From contig NZ_JAECZA010000026.1 in the NCBI RefSeq assembly GCF_016056275.1, forward strand, positions 1-44,582: a stretch of 44,582 nt of DNA, read 5' to 3'. Below the pieces are notes generated by a model. The model was not told the DNA's origin and did no database searches. It saw only the letters and a program-made list of their open reading frames with translations. Both the position numbers and the translations under genes were made by a program. This stretch comes from Dendronalium phyllosphericum CENA369 (GTDB lineage: Bacteria; Cyanobacteriota; Cyanobacteriia; Cyanobacteriales; Nostocaceae). Of this stretch, positions 27,592 through 34,939 are shown one piece after another (position 1 is the first letter of the stretch; each line of letters begins with the position of its first letter).

Positions 27592-28218
27592 TTAAACTCG
27601 AAGCAGCAACAATCCACTCGTTAAAGCTTCATTCCAAAGAGGTGATTTTTGTATTTCTGCCAGAGAAACAGGTGGATTTACAAATTGTGCGCTCATATCG
27701 CCATCAATCGAATAACATGACTCTGGTTGTAAAGATAATTGCCAAAAACCTATATCATGCCACTGACCAAATTTATACCCAACTCGACGCAAGACACCTA
27801 CAGGTGAAAAACCGACAGATTCATGTACAGCCACGCTTGGTTGATTGGGTAAAGCGATCGCGGCGACAACGTTATAAAATCCTTGCAGTCGCAGCAATTT
27901 AAACAAAGAAGTATACAAGGCTCTAGCAATCCCTTTTCTGCGATAATTAGCACTGACGTACACAGATGATTCCACAGACCATTGATAAGCAGCACGGGTA
28001 CGGTAAGGGTTAGCGTATGCGTAACCTACAACTTCTTGATTAATTTCGCAAACTAGCCAGGGTATCTGCTGTTGATAGCTGTTGATACGCCCTTGGAACT
28101 CTGTTTTACTGGGTGGTTCTACTTCAAAAGAAATTGCCGTTTCCCGGACAATTGGCGCATAAATTTCCAGCATTTGTAGAGCATCGTTTTCATTGACTAG
28201 TCTGATTACTGGCTTCAT
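27592..28218 (-). CDS. GNAT acetyltransferase, phosphinothricin-acetyltransferase-like
   Basis: The product is 208 residues from the ATG at 28218 (a TTG nine codons earlier is the other option). GGGAGAAGG lies about 11 bp upstream. The opening IRLVNENDALQMLEIYAPIV, then TAISFEVEPP and GYAYANPYRTRAAYQWSVES, is the hallmark of the PAT/Bar/YwnH subgroup, which N-acetylates phosphinothricin, methionine sulfoximine or related amino acids. The acetyl-CoA loop is YRRKGIARALY, followed by HESVGFSPVGVLRRVGYKF. A roughly 40-residue C-terminal extension is not part of the domain. The natural substrate in the cell is unknown. The gene is transcribed alone. Confidence 0.85.
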   Translation of the reverse strand: MKPVIRLVNENDALQMLEIYAPIVRETAISFEVEPPSKTEFQGRINSYQQQIPWLVCEINQEVVGYAYANPYRTRAAYQWSVESSVYVSANYRRKGIARALYTSLFKLLRLQGFYNVVAAIALPNQPSVAVHESVGFSPVGVLRRVGYKFGQWHDIGFWQLSLQPESCYSIDGDMSAQFVNPPVSLAEIQKSPLWNEALTSGLLLLRV

Positions 28219-28281
28219 TGCAATACTTGCCTTCTCCCAAACCAACTAAATAATAAAGCTGTTTCTTCACCATGTAAATAA

Positions 28282-28307
28282 TTTCATAAATCAAAGCGGA
28301 TTGCTAT
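28282..28307. repeat. Solitary MITE end, same family as 23776-23930
   Basis: TTTCATAAATCAAAGCGGAT and the following TGCTAT match the right terminus of the element at 23776-23930 at all but about three positions. It stops at the TAA of the glycosyltransferase-like gene. No second end is visible nearby. Confidence 0.55.
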
Positions 28308-29080
28308 TACTGCCATTGTTTTGATAAACGATTTCTCAGCTTATACATCAAATGCTTAGGTTGCCGTAGAAGCTCAGGAGTTTTTAATAAGTTAATAAAA
28401 GTATTGACATCTTTATCACCAAATTCAAAAGTCTTTATTCCGTACTTGATGACTAAGTTAGTGACGATAGATTGGTCATCTCGATGTTTTTGGAATCCAG
28501 GTAAATTTGGTAAACCGCAAGTATTTGGTAATTCTTGTGAAGCGATTCTTTCATCTAAATTATATTGCAACCAATCCCAGACAAATTTGAGGGTGAAATC
28601 ATTTTTTTGCAGTAACATCCATGTGGTTTGGATTTGTCTAGCTTCGTGATATTTTGGTTCGTCGCAATCCATATAAACAAAGGCATCTCTTTTAGTCCAA
28701 TGTGAGTTTTTAAACCTAACTTGATGGAAAACAGTACCATTATTACTAATACATAAATCTATTAATGGTTGCACAGATTGCCTAATGCCCCAAGTTCCAC
28801 AATCATAGTAAAATAGGATATCTCCATATGCAATTTTATTAAGAAGTTCTGAAATAATATATGCTTTAAAAGCATGACCATTCTGGCCAGACGGTTTATC
28901 TAAGTATTCTTTATGCTTGGCATAAAAATCTGTTTGCAGCAGGTCTTTAGCTTCCCAAGAAACAATATTGTAAATCCCTTGTTCTCTAGCAGTTTTATTT
29001 AAATTTAATTGATTTTGCCTGTATATTCCGCCCTTACGCTTGAATCTATCATCAGAATAATTGAGAAGGTATAATTCCAT
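28307..29080 (-). CDS. Putative GT-A-type glycosyltransferase
   Basis: The product is 257 residues from the ATG at 29080; a TTG six codons earlier is possible. It starts with the strand MELYLLNYSDDRF. It then has HAFKAYIISELLNKI followed by YGDILFYYDCGTWG, where Asp-Cys-Gly takes the place of a DxD-type nucleotide-sugar site. Later segments WMLLQKNDFTLKFVWDWLQY and KHRDDQSIVTNLVIKYGI resemble those of small glycosyltransferases of polysaccharide clusters. The assignment rests on pattern memory, so it is moderate. No other sugar-cluster gene adjoins it. Its TAA stop touches a solitary MITE end. Confidence 0.5.
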   Translation of the reverse strand: MELYLLNYSDDRFKRKGGIYRQNQLNLNKTAREQGIYNIVSWEAKDLLQTDFYAKHKEYLDKPSGQNGHAFKAYIISELLNKIAYGDILFYYDCGTWGIRQSVQPLIDLCISNNGTVFHQVRFKNSHWTKRDAFVYMDCDEPKYHEARQIQTTWMLLQKNDFTLKFVWDWLQYNLDERIASQELPNTCGLPNLPGFQKHRDDQSIVTNLVIKYGIKTFEFGDKDVNTFINLLKTPELLRQPKHLMYKLRNRLSKQWQ

Positions 29081-29110
29081 AATTTGTTCGCTACCCAATT
29101 TTAGATAATC

Positions 29111-29144
29111 AAAAAATATAGCCCGTATTATTTCATCCGGGCTA
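29111..29144 (-). terminator. Rho-independent terminator, leftward
   Basis: On the minus strand TAGCCCG and CGGGCTA (7-bp stem, 12-nt loop) are followed by TATTTTTT. It lies downstream of the M16 peptidase gene and should end its transcript before the glycosyltransferase-like gene. Confidence 0.75.
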
Positions 29145-29158
29145 CTTAAGAATCTTAA

Positions 29159-29192
29159 GCAAAGACGCTACAGAATATGCTAGCGTCTTTGC
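29159..29192. repeat. 12-bp inverted repeat downstream of the M16 peptidase
   Basis: The perfect arms GCAAAGACGCTA (29159-29170) and TAGCGTCTTTGC (29181-29192) flank a 10-nt loop. It lies 18 bp past the peptidase stop and 15 bp ahead of the terminator on that strand, so the message would end in two consecutive hairpins. The first may protect the 3' end. Confidence 0.65.
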
Positions 29193-29209
29193 GACTTGGC
29201 ATCAAAAAA

Positions 29210-31978
29210 TTAACTACCTTTAGGTGTAGTATCTCCTGGCCCGGCGGTGACAATGACCACATTCTCCGGCTGAATTAAATCTTCAATTGCCTGCTTTACT
29301 TGAGCCATACTAACTGCCTGAATGCGCTGAGGAAACTCTCGGATTTCTGCTCGTGAAAGTCCCAGAACAGCATTACTCAAGATGATACTAGATACATCAC
29401 TAGGATTAGCTAAATCCACAGGGTAGCTGTTAGTAATTGAGCGTTTGGCGGCATTTAATTCCGCTTCTGTGACTCCTTGCTCGCGCAACTGTTTGAGTAA
29501 AGCCACAGCACTGGCGATCGCTTTTTGAGCATCCCCAGGAGCAGTCTGCATTTGAATCAAGAACGGGCCGGGATTAATTCCGGCGGCAAATGCACTGTAA
29601 ATACCATAGGTCAGACCTAGGCGATCGCGCACCTCAGTACCCAAACGGCTAGATAAGGTATCACCGCCTAAAATCTGGTTCAGTATCAGGGCTGCATAAT
29701 AACGCGGGTCTTTACGAGAAATCCCGTTGTAGCCAATGTAGGTAACAGCTTCTGCCTTGCCAGGAATCACTTTATTGAGGCGTGTCAAAGTCTGCGGTAA
29801 TGGTACTGTTGGCAACTTCAGCACAGGTGGCTTACCCGTGGCTTGCCATTTGCCAAAGGCTTGATTCAGCAAGTCTTTGACCTTAGCTGGTTCAAAGTCA
29901 CCGACTAATGCGATCGTTGTGGTATCTGGTCGGTAGTGTTCTTTATAGAAGCGAAGTAAATCATCACGAGTTATACTCTTTAAGCTCTCAGCTGTGGGGA
30001 AACTGTGGAACGGATGATTTGCTGGGTAAATTGCTTGCTGGAATACTTGCCGTCCCAGTCCGCTGGGGTCATCTAACTGAACTTTGAGACTTGTTAACGC
30101 CCGCTGACGGCTTAGTTCTAGCTGGTCTGCTGGGAAAGTAGCATTTTGCACTACATCTGCGAGAGTTTGAATTAATATCGGCAAGTTGGTTGATAGCCCC
30201 TCACCGCTAACGCTAACTCCCTCGCGGCCAGCACTAAAGCCGAGACCTGCTCCCCGGTCTTCTAAGGTTTTGGCTATGGTGAGAGCATTTTTAGTCTGCG
30301 TTCCATTAATTAAGTTGGCCGCAGTCAGGTTTGCTAATCCAGCTTTTTGATTGCCATCAAATTCACTGCCAGCATCAATTTGCCCGCTGAGGTTAATAGT
30401 AGGAACGCTGTGGTCGGGTAGCAGTAGCACCTGCAAGCCATTGGCTAGGGCGAACTGTTCTGGTAACGATTGTTTGGTGGAATCTGTAGCTGATGTAGCA
30501 GTTGGCAGATATTTGGCCAGTTCTGCGGGGTCTACAGGCTTACCAGGGCTGAAGTTCTCCATAGTCCGCCCAGAAGTAGCACCGGAAGTTCCTGGTTTAC
30601 CATCTGGTTGGGTCGGCTCAAAGAAGCCGATAGTTTGTTTGGCAGGATTGAGGTACGTTTTGGCAACTTTTTGCACATCGGCGGCAGTGACTTTAGCGAT
30701 CGCTGCTAAATATTGTTCGATAAAATGATAATCTCCCGCCACAGTTTGGTTATACCCCAACTGACTTGCTTGAGAGGTAATATCTTGATTGCCCAGTACA
30801 AAGGAAGCTTGCAGTTGTGTCTTCGCGCGGTTTAATTCTTCTGGGGTGACTGGTTGCTGTTGCAGTTTTGCCAAAGATTGCTGGAGTACTTGAGCAATTT
30901 TTGGTAACTCTTGACCTGGGGCTGCTGTAGCACTAATGTCATACCAACCCGGTTCCACAAGTTCGGCTGCACTGCCATTCACTGAACTAGCGAGTCCAGA
31001 TTCCACCAAAGCTTGGTACAACCTAGAACTGCGTCCGCCCGTTAAAATAGCATCCATGACATCAATTGCCGGGACATCAGGATGTTTGATGTTTGGCAGA
31101 GGATACACAGCTTGTAATAGTGCTGCACTTCCTGGTTGCTTGAGGACGATGGGAGCTTTTTTCGCCTCAGCAGTAGGAGTAGCTACGGTATTAGTGTTTC
31201 TAGTAGCAGTCTTAGGGCGTTTTGCTAGCTTGCCAAAAGTTTGTTTGACAACCTTCAGTACGGGTTCTGTGGCAAAATCCCCCGTAACGATCAAAGTCGC
31301 ATTTTCTGGACTGTAGTAGGTTTGGTAATAATTCCGTACCTGCTCCACGGTAAATTTTTCCACATCTGCCTTTGTGCCTCCCACAGGTAAGCCATAGGCT
31401 CGTTTGGGGAATACTTCTCGCATCACCGCCCGATCTAAACGATAGCTTGGTGAATTTTCATACCCTTGCAACTCGGAGATCACCACCCGCTTTTCACTCG
31501 TCAGTTGCTCCGCTCCAACTAAGGCGTTTTCCATGCGGTCGGCTTCTAAGGTAAGCAGTGGTTCGAGTTTGTCTCGCTGCACTGTACCAAAGTAAGCTGT
31601 TTCGTCATAGCTAGTAAAGGCATTAAATTGACTGCCCAATGCACTAAATAACCGTCCAAACTGTACTGGACGGTCATTAGTGCCTTTAAACATCAAGTGT
31701 TCTAGCTGGTGAGAAATCCCATTCTCTCCCTTAATCTCGTTACGCGAGCCGACTTTATACCAAACCTGCACGCTCACCACTGGTGCTGTGTGGACTTCTT
31801 TAGTCAAAACTGTTAAGCCGTTGTCTAACACTGTTTTCTGCACCCCTTTGGTGAGTGAGAGAGCAGAGACAGGTGCTGTTGTTGGTGTTACCGCGTTGGT
31901 GAAGTCACCCGAAAACGGCACTACACCAAGGAGGAGGCTGAGGAAAAACCCTATAAGCATGTATGAGCGTAGCTTCAT
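29210..31978 (-). CDS. M16-family zinc peptidase (two M16 domains)
   Basis: The product is 922 residues from the ATG at 31978; the frame extends 39 codons further, but the Lys/Arg-led signal peptide (MKLRSYMLIGFFLSLLLGVV) starts here. It is an exported, periplasmic or lipid-free secreted protease of the PqqL/mitochondrial-processing-peptidase type. The first M16 domain carries the inverted zinc motif His90-Gln-Leu-Glu93-His94 (HxxEH) in GISHQLEHLMFKGT, with the downstream SEKRVVISEL helix giving the third ligand. The second half (from about residue 480) has the M16 fold pattern, with no HxxEH, and should be the non-catalytic half of the chamber. Typical partners are small peptides. A Rho-independent terminator follows the gene. 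Confidence 0.9.
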   Translation of the reverse strand: MKLRSYMLIGFFLSLLLGVVPFSGDFTNAVTPTTAPVSALSLTKGVQKTVLDNGLTVLTKEVHTAPVVSVQVWYKVGSRNEIKGENGISHQLEHLMFKGTNDRPVQFGRLFSALGSQFNAFTSYDETAYFGTVQRDKLEPLLTLEADRMENALVGAEQLTSEKRVVISELQGYENSPSYRLDRAVMREVFPKRAYGLPVGGTKADVEKFTVEQVRNYYQTYYSPENATLIVTGDFATEPVLKVVKQTFGKLAKRPKTATRNTNTVATPTAEAKKAPIVLKQPGSAALLQAVYPLPNIKHPDVPAIDVMDAILTGGRSSRLYQALVESGLASSVNGSAAELVEPGWYDISATAAPGQELPKIAQVLQQSLAKLQQQPVTPEELNRAKTQLQASFVLGNQDITSQASQLGYNQTVAGDYHFIEQYLAAIAKVTAADVQKVAKTYLNPAKQTIGFFEPTQPDGKPGTSGATSGRTMENFSPGKPVDPAELAKYLPTATSATDSTKQSLPEQFALANGLQVLLLPDHSVPTINLSGQIDAGSEFDGNQKAGLANLTAANLINGTQTKNALTIAKTLEDRGAGLGFSAGREGVSVSGEGLSTNLPILIQTLADVVQNATFPADQLELSRQRALTSLKVQLDDPSGLGRQVFQQAIYPANHPFHSFPTAESLKSITRDDLLRFYKEHYRPDTTTIALVGDFEPAKVKDLLNQAFGKWQATGKPPVLKLPTVPLPQTLTRLNKVIPGKAEAVTYIGYNGISRKDPRYYAALILNQILGGDTLSSRLGTEVRDRLGLTYGIYSAFAAGINPGPFLIQMQTAPGDAQKAIASAVALLKQLREQGVTEAELNAAKRSITNSYPVDLANPSDVSSIILSNAVLGLSRAEIREFPQRIQAVSMAQVKQAIEDLIQPENVVIVTAGPGDTTPKGS

Positions 31979-32242
31979 AAGCAATTTAAAACCTAGAATT
32001 ATAAAACAAAATTCTGCCAGGTAATTCAAAATTGCAATTTTAACTGAATTAGAGGCACGATGCGATGCCTGCGGCAAAGGCTTCGCCCAACGCATCGCTA
32101 AATAGATTTTCCCACCGATTTCTGGAATGAGCGATGTCTAACGATAAGCCTCTTTGCACCTACACCTTTATATAGACCGTTAACTATTGAAGCTGAAGTT
32201 ATGTCTCAAGTTCCCGTGAAGCTAGAAACACTAAGATAGCAA

Positions 32243-32272
32243 AGTGCTGAGTGCTGAGTGCTGAGTGCTGAG
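32243..32272. repeat. STRR, GTGCTGA (CAGCACT complement) type
   Basis: About four 7-bp units of the family also seen at 20678, 42308 and 44462. Confidence 0.8.
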
Positions 32273-32325
32273 TATAAATCTAATGCTTGCCTAGTTTCTG
32301 GTAATAAGTACTGTCCTAAGCTTTA

Positions 32326-32433
32326 GACATCTCCAGAAATGATGTGAGGGCGTTCGCTCTTAGGTTTTCGTAGAGTACGGCCGTTCGCCCCTACTGGATT
32401 TCGGGCGACGCAGAATTAATTATTGGAGATGTC
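32326..32433. mobile_element. MITE, TA-flanked, GACATCTCCA termini (copy B)
   Basis: This 108-bp element has 10-bp perfect inverted ends GACATCTCCA / TGGAGATGTC and TA on both sides (32324-32325, 32434-32435). Its interior matches MITE A at 9471-9606 (GGGCGTTC, CGTAGAGTACG, CGCCCCTACT, GATTTCGGGC, AGAATTAATTAT). It is inserted in what was the first unit of the adjoining 21-bp array. Confidence 0.8.
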
Positions 32434-32440
32434 TAATGGG

Positions 32441-32693
32441 GTTCCAAGACTCTTTAATGAGGCTCGAAGACTCTTTAATGGAGTTCTAACACTCATTAAT
32501 GAGTATCAAAGACTCTTTAATGGAGTTCCAACACTCATTAATGGAGTAGCGAATACTCATTAATGAGGCTCGAAGACTCTTTAATGGAGTTCTAAGACTC
32601 ATTAATGAAGCTCAAAGACTCTTTAATGGAGTTCCAAGACTCTTTAATGAGTATCAAAGACTCTTTAATGAAGCTCCAAGACTGATTAATGAG
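32441..32693. repeat. Array of twelve 21-bp degenerate tandem repeats
   Basis: Twelve units follow one another without spacers; eleven are 21 bp and one (32546-32567) is 22 bp. The core reads AGACTCTTTAATGGA or ACACTCATTAATGAG preceded by a six-base variable part such as GTTCCA, GCTCGA or TATCAA. A partial unit follows at 32694. The centre CTCATTAATGAG in some units is a 12-bp palindrome. Read in one frame each unit gives seven codons (for example VPRLFNE), but the extra base in unit 6 breaks that frame. Confidence 0.9.
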
Positions 32694-32705
32694 TATCTGA
32701 GAGTG

Positions 32706-32807
32706 ATATCAAGTTCGCTAATTACTTATAATTCAAAATTCTCCGCGTCCCCGTGTCTCCGTGTCTCTGCGTCAGCCCTAATTATAAGCATTCATCCAAA
32801 CATGATA
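32706..32807. repeat. MITE-like element, ATATCRTGT family (copy 2)
   Basis: It begins ATATCAAGTTCGCTAATTAC and its reverse-complement right end begins TATCATGTTTGGATGAATGC. The centre carries CTCCGCGTCCCCGTGTC. About 60 bp of it (32728-32797) recur in inverted orientation at 39671-39732, on the other side of the accessory block. Confidence 0.6.
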
Positions 32808-32849
32808 CGATTAATGCAGTTCAGATACTCATTCACAAGTAAAAATTTC

Positions 32850-33326
32850 TCAAGAACTGGATGCGGCTTTAGTTGGTCTACCTTTAATAGCTTTAAAGCG
32901 TTCGCCTAATTGGTCGGCGAGAGTTTTTAAGCCTGGAGTTTTCTTAGCAGCTGTCTTAACGTAGTCATAAACTGTCAAACTGCCGGTCATCGCTTCACTA
33001 CCGACAGCCAAAAGGGTATCATCTACTTGTTCGTTAAGTTGCTTGATTAAGGTTAAAAGTTCGGTGAGCGTGCTAGCTAATTGGTAATCGCGGACTAATT
33101 CCTCAACATTAAAACTGGCTGGGAGAATCTCGCGGTTAGACTGAGCAGCAGTGACGCTATTGTTAACAAAAGCTAGACTTTTATCGCCCATTTTGACTAA
33201 CTTACGCCGTTCTTCGGTGCTGAGGGTAACTAAAAACGGCATTTTTTGTTGAACTGTCTGTAGCGCTGCTTTGATTTCTTGGATATCTGCTGCTGAAAGC
33301 GTGCCTGTAATATTTTGATAAGCCAT
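32850..33326 (-). CDS. Conserved-looking helical hypothetical protein
   Basis: I do not recognise a named family for this 158-residue protein. It is almost entirely predicted helix: LSAADIQEIKAALQTVQQKM, then EERRKLVKMGDKSLAFVNNS, then VEELVRDYQLASTLTELLTL, ending in a basic Lys/Arg/Ala-rich tail (GRPTKAASSS). There is no signal peptide or membrane segment. Proteins of this look occur in cyanobacteria and Bacteroidetes as stand-alone hypotheticals. It is the last gene of the leftward accessory block and is separated from the HNH gene by about 90 bp. The ATG has a weak GGTAATT upstream. Confidence 0.7.
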   Translation of the reverse strand: MAYQNITGTLSAADIQEIKAALQTVQQKMPFLVTLSTEERRKLVKMGDKSLAFVNNSVTAAQSNREILPASFNVEELVRDYQLASTLTELLTLIKQLNEQVDDTLLAVGSEAMTGSLTVYDYVKTAAKKTPGLKTLADQLGERFKAIKGRPTKAASSS

Positions 33327-33417
33327 TGGATAATTACCGTGGGTATTCTAATGGTAAAGTAGCAATAGTTGCTAAGTATAGAATTCCCAGAGGTAGATGC
33401 GATCGCACACAATGACT

Positions 33418-33861
33418 CTACTTATTGATGCGTTTTAGTGCCGATGCCGATGGATACTGACTTGATGCTATCAAAGCTTGGCGTTCAATAACCCTTTCAT
33501 CACTGTTAAAATCTAAAATACGTGCTGTTACTTCTCCAATATCTGTCTGTGGTTGAATCACAGCCTCATCTAAGCGAAAATGCTCTCCCCAAAAGTCTCG
33601 GCGTGGGTTGAAAAATCTTACAAGTTCTCCAGTCTGCCAATTAATTGACCCTAAATCAGTTCCTTTTTGCAGGTTACAGAAAATACAGGCATAACAGAGA
33701 TTATCTGCTGTTGTTGAGCCGCCGTGTTTCACGCTGATTATGTGGTCAACTTGACAACCCGACGATCTATCTGCTTCAGCGACGAGACAATATTCGCATA
33801 TATGACCAGCGCGAGAGGCAACTAAACGCCGCAGTTCTACACTAATGTAAGGACTAAACAC
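33418..33861 (-). CDS. HNH endonuclease
   Basis: This 147-residue protein has a zinc-bound HNH domain at about 18-68. Cys22-x2-Cys25 (ICEYC) and Cys59-x2-Cys62 (CIFCN) are the zinc ligands, and Asp39-His40 (QVDHIISVKHGG), Asn54 and the final NLQKG form the nuclease core. It is the stand-alone cyanobacterial type that cuts DNA in unknown contexts. The C-terminal half is acidic and helical, possibly for target binding or partner contact. The start is GTG at 33861, with GGAG 12 bp upstream inside the stop region of the preceding small gene. The 9-bp gap shows the two are co-transcribed, so the small protein may control or accompany it. Confidence 0.9.
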   Translation of the reverse strand: MFSPYISVELRRLVASRAGHICEYCLVAEADRSSGCQVDHIISVKHGGSTTADNLCYACIFCNLQKGTDLGSINWQTGELVRFFNPRRDFWGEHFRLDEAVIQPQTDIGEVTARILDFNSDERVIERQALIASSQYPSASALKRINK

Positions 33862-33870
33862 TTTAAAGAT

Positions 33871-34125
33871 TTACTCCGCGCTAATGTGCTGATGAGCTTT
33901 TGCTTTTGCTAAGGTCATAATATGTTCTAGCGTGAGGAAACGGTCTAATTCGCTTTTATCTTCTGGTGTTATTTGTCCTATTTTGTGTTGGTAAACCAAA
34001 TACTCTAAGCGTTCTTTGGCTGCATCTGAAAGTTTAAAATTAATCACGCTTTGGGGAGTGGTTCCAGCAGCAATAAAGTCAACAATTTCGTCGTAGACTT
34101 TGGTTGTATTTACAGATGTAGTCAT
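33871..34125 (-). CDS. Small hypothetical partner of the HNH nuclease
   Basis: The product is 84 residues, helical, slightly basic and without a recognisable domain. The segment VYDEIVDFIAAGTTPQSVIN, then SDAAKERLEYLVYQH and ITPEDKSELDRFLTLEHIM, appears in cyanobacterial small proteins encoded directly upstream of HNH genes. AGGTAAATTT precedes the ATG. The tight 9-bp spacing to the nuclease suggests an accessory, antitoxin-like or targeting role; that is inference only. Confidence 0.65.
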   Translation of the reverse strand: MTTSVNTTKVYDEIVDFIAAGTTPQSVINFKLSDAAKERLEYLVYQHKIGQITPEDKSELDRFLTLEHIMTLAKAKAHQHISAE

Positions 34126-34146
34126 AAATTTACCTGTTTAATTCAA

Positions 34147-34371
34147 TTATGCTACGTTTAATGACTTTCCTAAAGTTTGAGGCTCTGGTAGAGATTCACC
34201 ACTTTCCAATGCTGTCTCAATTAGAAGTTTTAGCACTTCCTGAGCATTTTTCAGAGCTTCTTCGTAAGTATCGCCGTGAGTGCAAGGCTGCATTACATTC
34301 GTAAACTCAGGCAGCAACACTGTATAACATTGGTCTTCTTCTGACCATTGAATAATAATTGTGTATTTCAT
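34147..34371 (-). CDS. hicB: HicB-family antitoxin
   Basis: This 74-residue protein has the partial RNase H-like HicB fold: MKYTIIIQWSEEDQCYTVLL, then PEFTNVMQPCTHGDTYEEAL and KNAQEVLKLLIETALESGE. It neutralises the HicA mRNA interferase in HicAB toxin-antitoxin modules and often represses the operon. It lacks a long C-terminal DNA-binding domain, so it is the short HicB type. The start overlaps the end of hicA by four bases (ATGA type), the standard hicA-hicB order. Its partner toxin looks damaged, which would leave an orphan antitoxin. Confidence 0.88.
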   Translation of the reverse strand: MKYTIIIQWSEEDQCYTVLLPEFTNVMQPCTHGDTYEEALKNAQEVLKLLIETALESGESLPEPQTLGKSLNVA

Positions 34372-34592
34372 TCTTGTGTCTCCTCCCCTTCTTCTATTTT
34401 CTTTAATTCTGCAAGTGCTTCATTGACTTGCTTTTCTAAATAAGGTTTGGCATCGCTACCATCTTTGCCAGCGATGATGATAGCTTGAGCTAATAGCGGA
34501 TGTATCCATTTACTGTGACTACCCTTTGCAGGTTTATAAGTAAACCCTGCTTGCAGTAACAAGCTTTTGAGTTATTTGATTTTCTTGGATAT
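34368..34592 (-). pseudogene. hicA: hicA toxin, probably decayed (lost start, in-frame stop)
   Basis: The readable part (from a TTG at 34562, 64 codons) is clearly HicA: LLQAGFTYKPAKGSHSKW with the catalytic His in KGSH, then IIIAGKDGSDAKPYLEKQV. The conserved N-terminal helix is missing from that frame. Reading further upstream in the same frame gives ISKKIK, then a TAA at 34572-34574, then LKSLL. This matches the expected N-terminus of the family if the ATA at 34590-34592 was once ATG and the TAA once a sense codon such as GAA. GAGG sits 2 bp before the ATA. I therefore call it a pseudogene; a TTG-initiated short toxin or a sequencing error is the alternative. HicA toxins are small RNA-binding mRNA interferases. 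Confidence 0.6.
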
Positions 34593-34615
34593 AGCCTCAG
34601 CTTGCGTTTTTATTC

Positions 34616-34861
34616 TTAACTTTGAGAATCTTGCTTGCTTTTATTTGCTTGCTCAATGCGTTGTCTAATTGCTTCTTCTGCAATACGAATATTTTCTTCT
34701 ATTGGCGTACCATCTTCAGCTACCATTGGCCCGTACCATGTTGCTTCTGAATCAGGAGTGCGACGGCTATACAAAACACGCAAAGGCTCTACATCTTCCC
34801 GGTGTGCAAGTGCGTAAGCTATTAGTTCTTTGTTAGTCAGTGTTTCAAAGTTCGGTTTCAT
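34616..34861 (-). CDS. DUF6887-like small protein
   Basis: The product is 81 residues from the ATG at 34861, preceded by GGAGG at an ideal 7-bp distance; an ATG seven codons earlier has no ribosome binding site. The opening MKPNFETLTNKELIAYALAH, then REDVEPLRVL, is the pattern of the small cyanobacterial DUF6887 family, which often sits in toxin-antitoxin-like pairs. The rest is a charged helix (ENIRIAEEAIRQRIEQANKS). Function is unknown. It lies between the NACHT gene and the hicAB remnant, on the same strand. Confidence 0.6.
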   Translation of the reverse strand: MKPNFETLTNKELIAYALAHREDVEPLRVLYSRRTPDSEATWYGPMVAEDGTPIEENIRIAEEAIRQRIEQANKSKQDSQS

Positions 34862-34939
34862 TAAAAAACCTCCAGTTTCCATGATAATAGTAAGCCTTTC
34901 TTTTGCGGTTTCAACTGTGAATAGTAAATCAGCTTACAT

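Larger units (their letters stand above)
31979..32849. other. Repeat-rich intergenic region
   Basis: About 870 bp with no supportable gene. It contains, in order, HIP1-like and GATGCGTTGGGC-type dispersed sequence near 32060-32100, a CAGCACT-type STRR (32243-32272), MITE B (32326-32433), a 21-bp tandem array (32441-32693), and a MITE-like element (32706-32807). The leftward promoter of the M16 gene must lie at its left end. Confidence 0.6.

Noticed and set aside
31979-32095. 39-codon N-terminal extension of the M16 peptidase
   Set aside because: It precedes a normal signal peptide and derives from intergenic repeat sequence.
32429-32563. A possible 44-codon peptide with heptapeptide repeats (RLFNE/RLFNG type) over the 21-bp array
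   Set aside because: Any 21-bp repeat free of stops in one unit stays open in all. The frame breaks at the 22-bp unit, and the ATG lies in the MITE terminus without a proper ribosome binding site.
32441-32693. CRISPR array
   Set aside because: Units are contiguous and degenerate without unique spacers, and no cas gene is near.
32703-32909. Plus-strand open frame after the 21-bp array
   Set aside because: It runs through a MITE-like element and into the antisense of the hypothetical gene at 32850.
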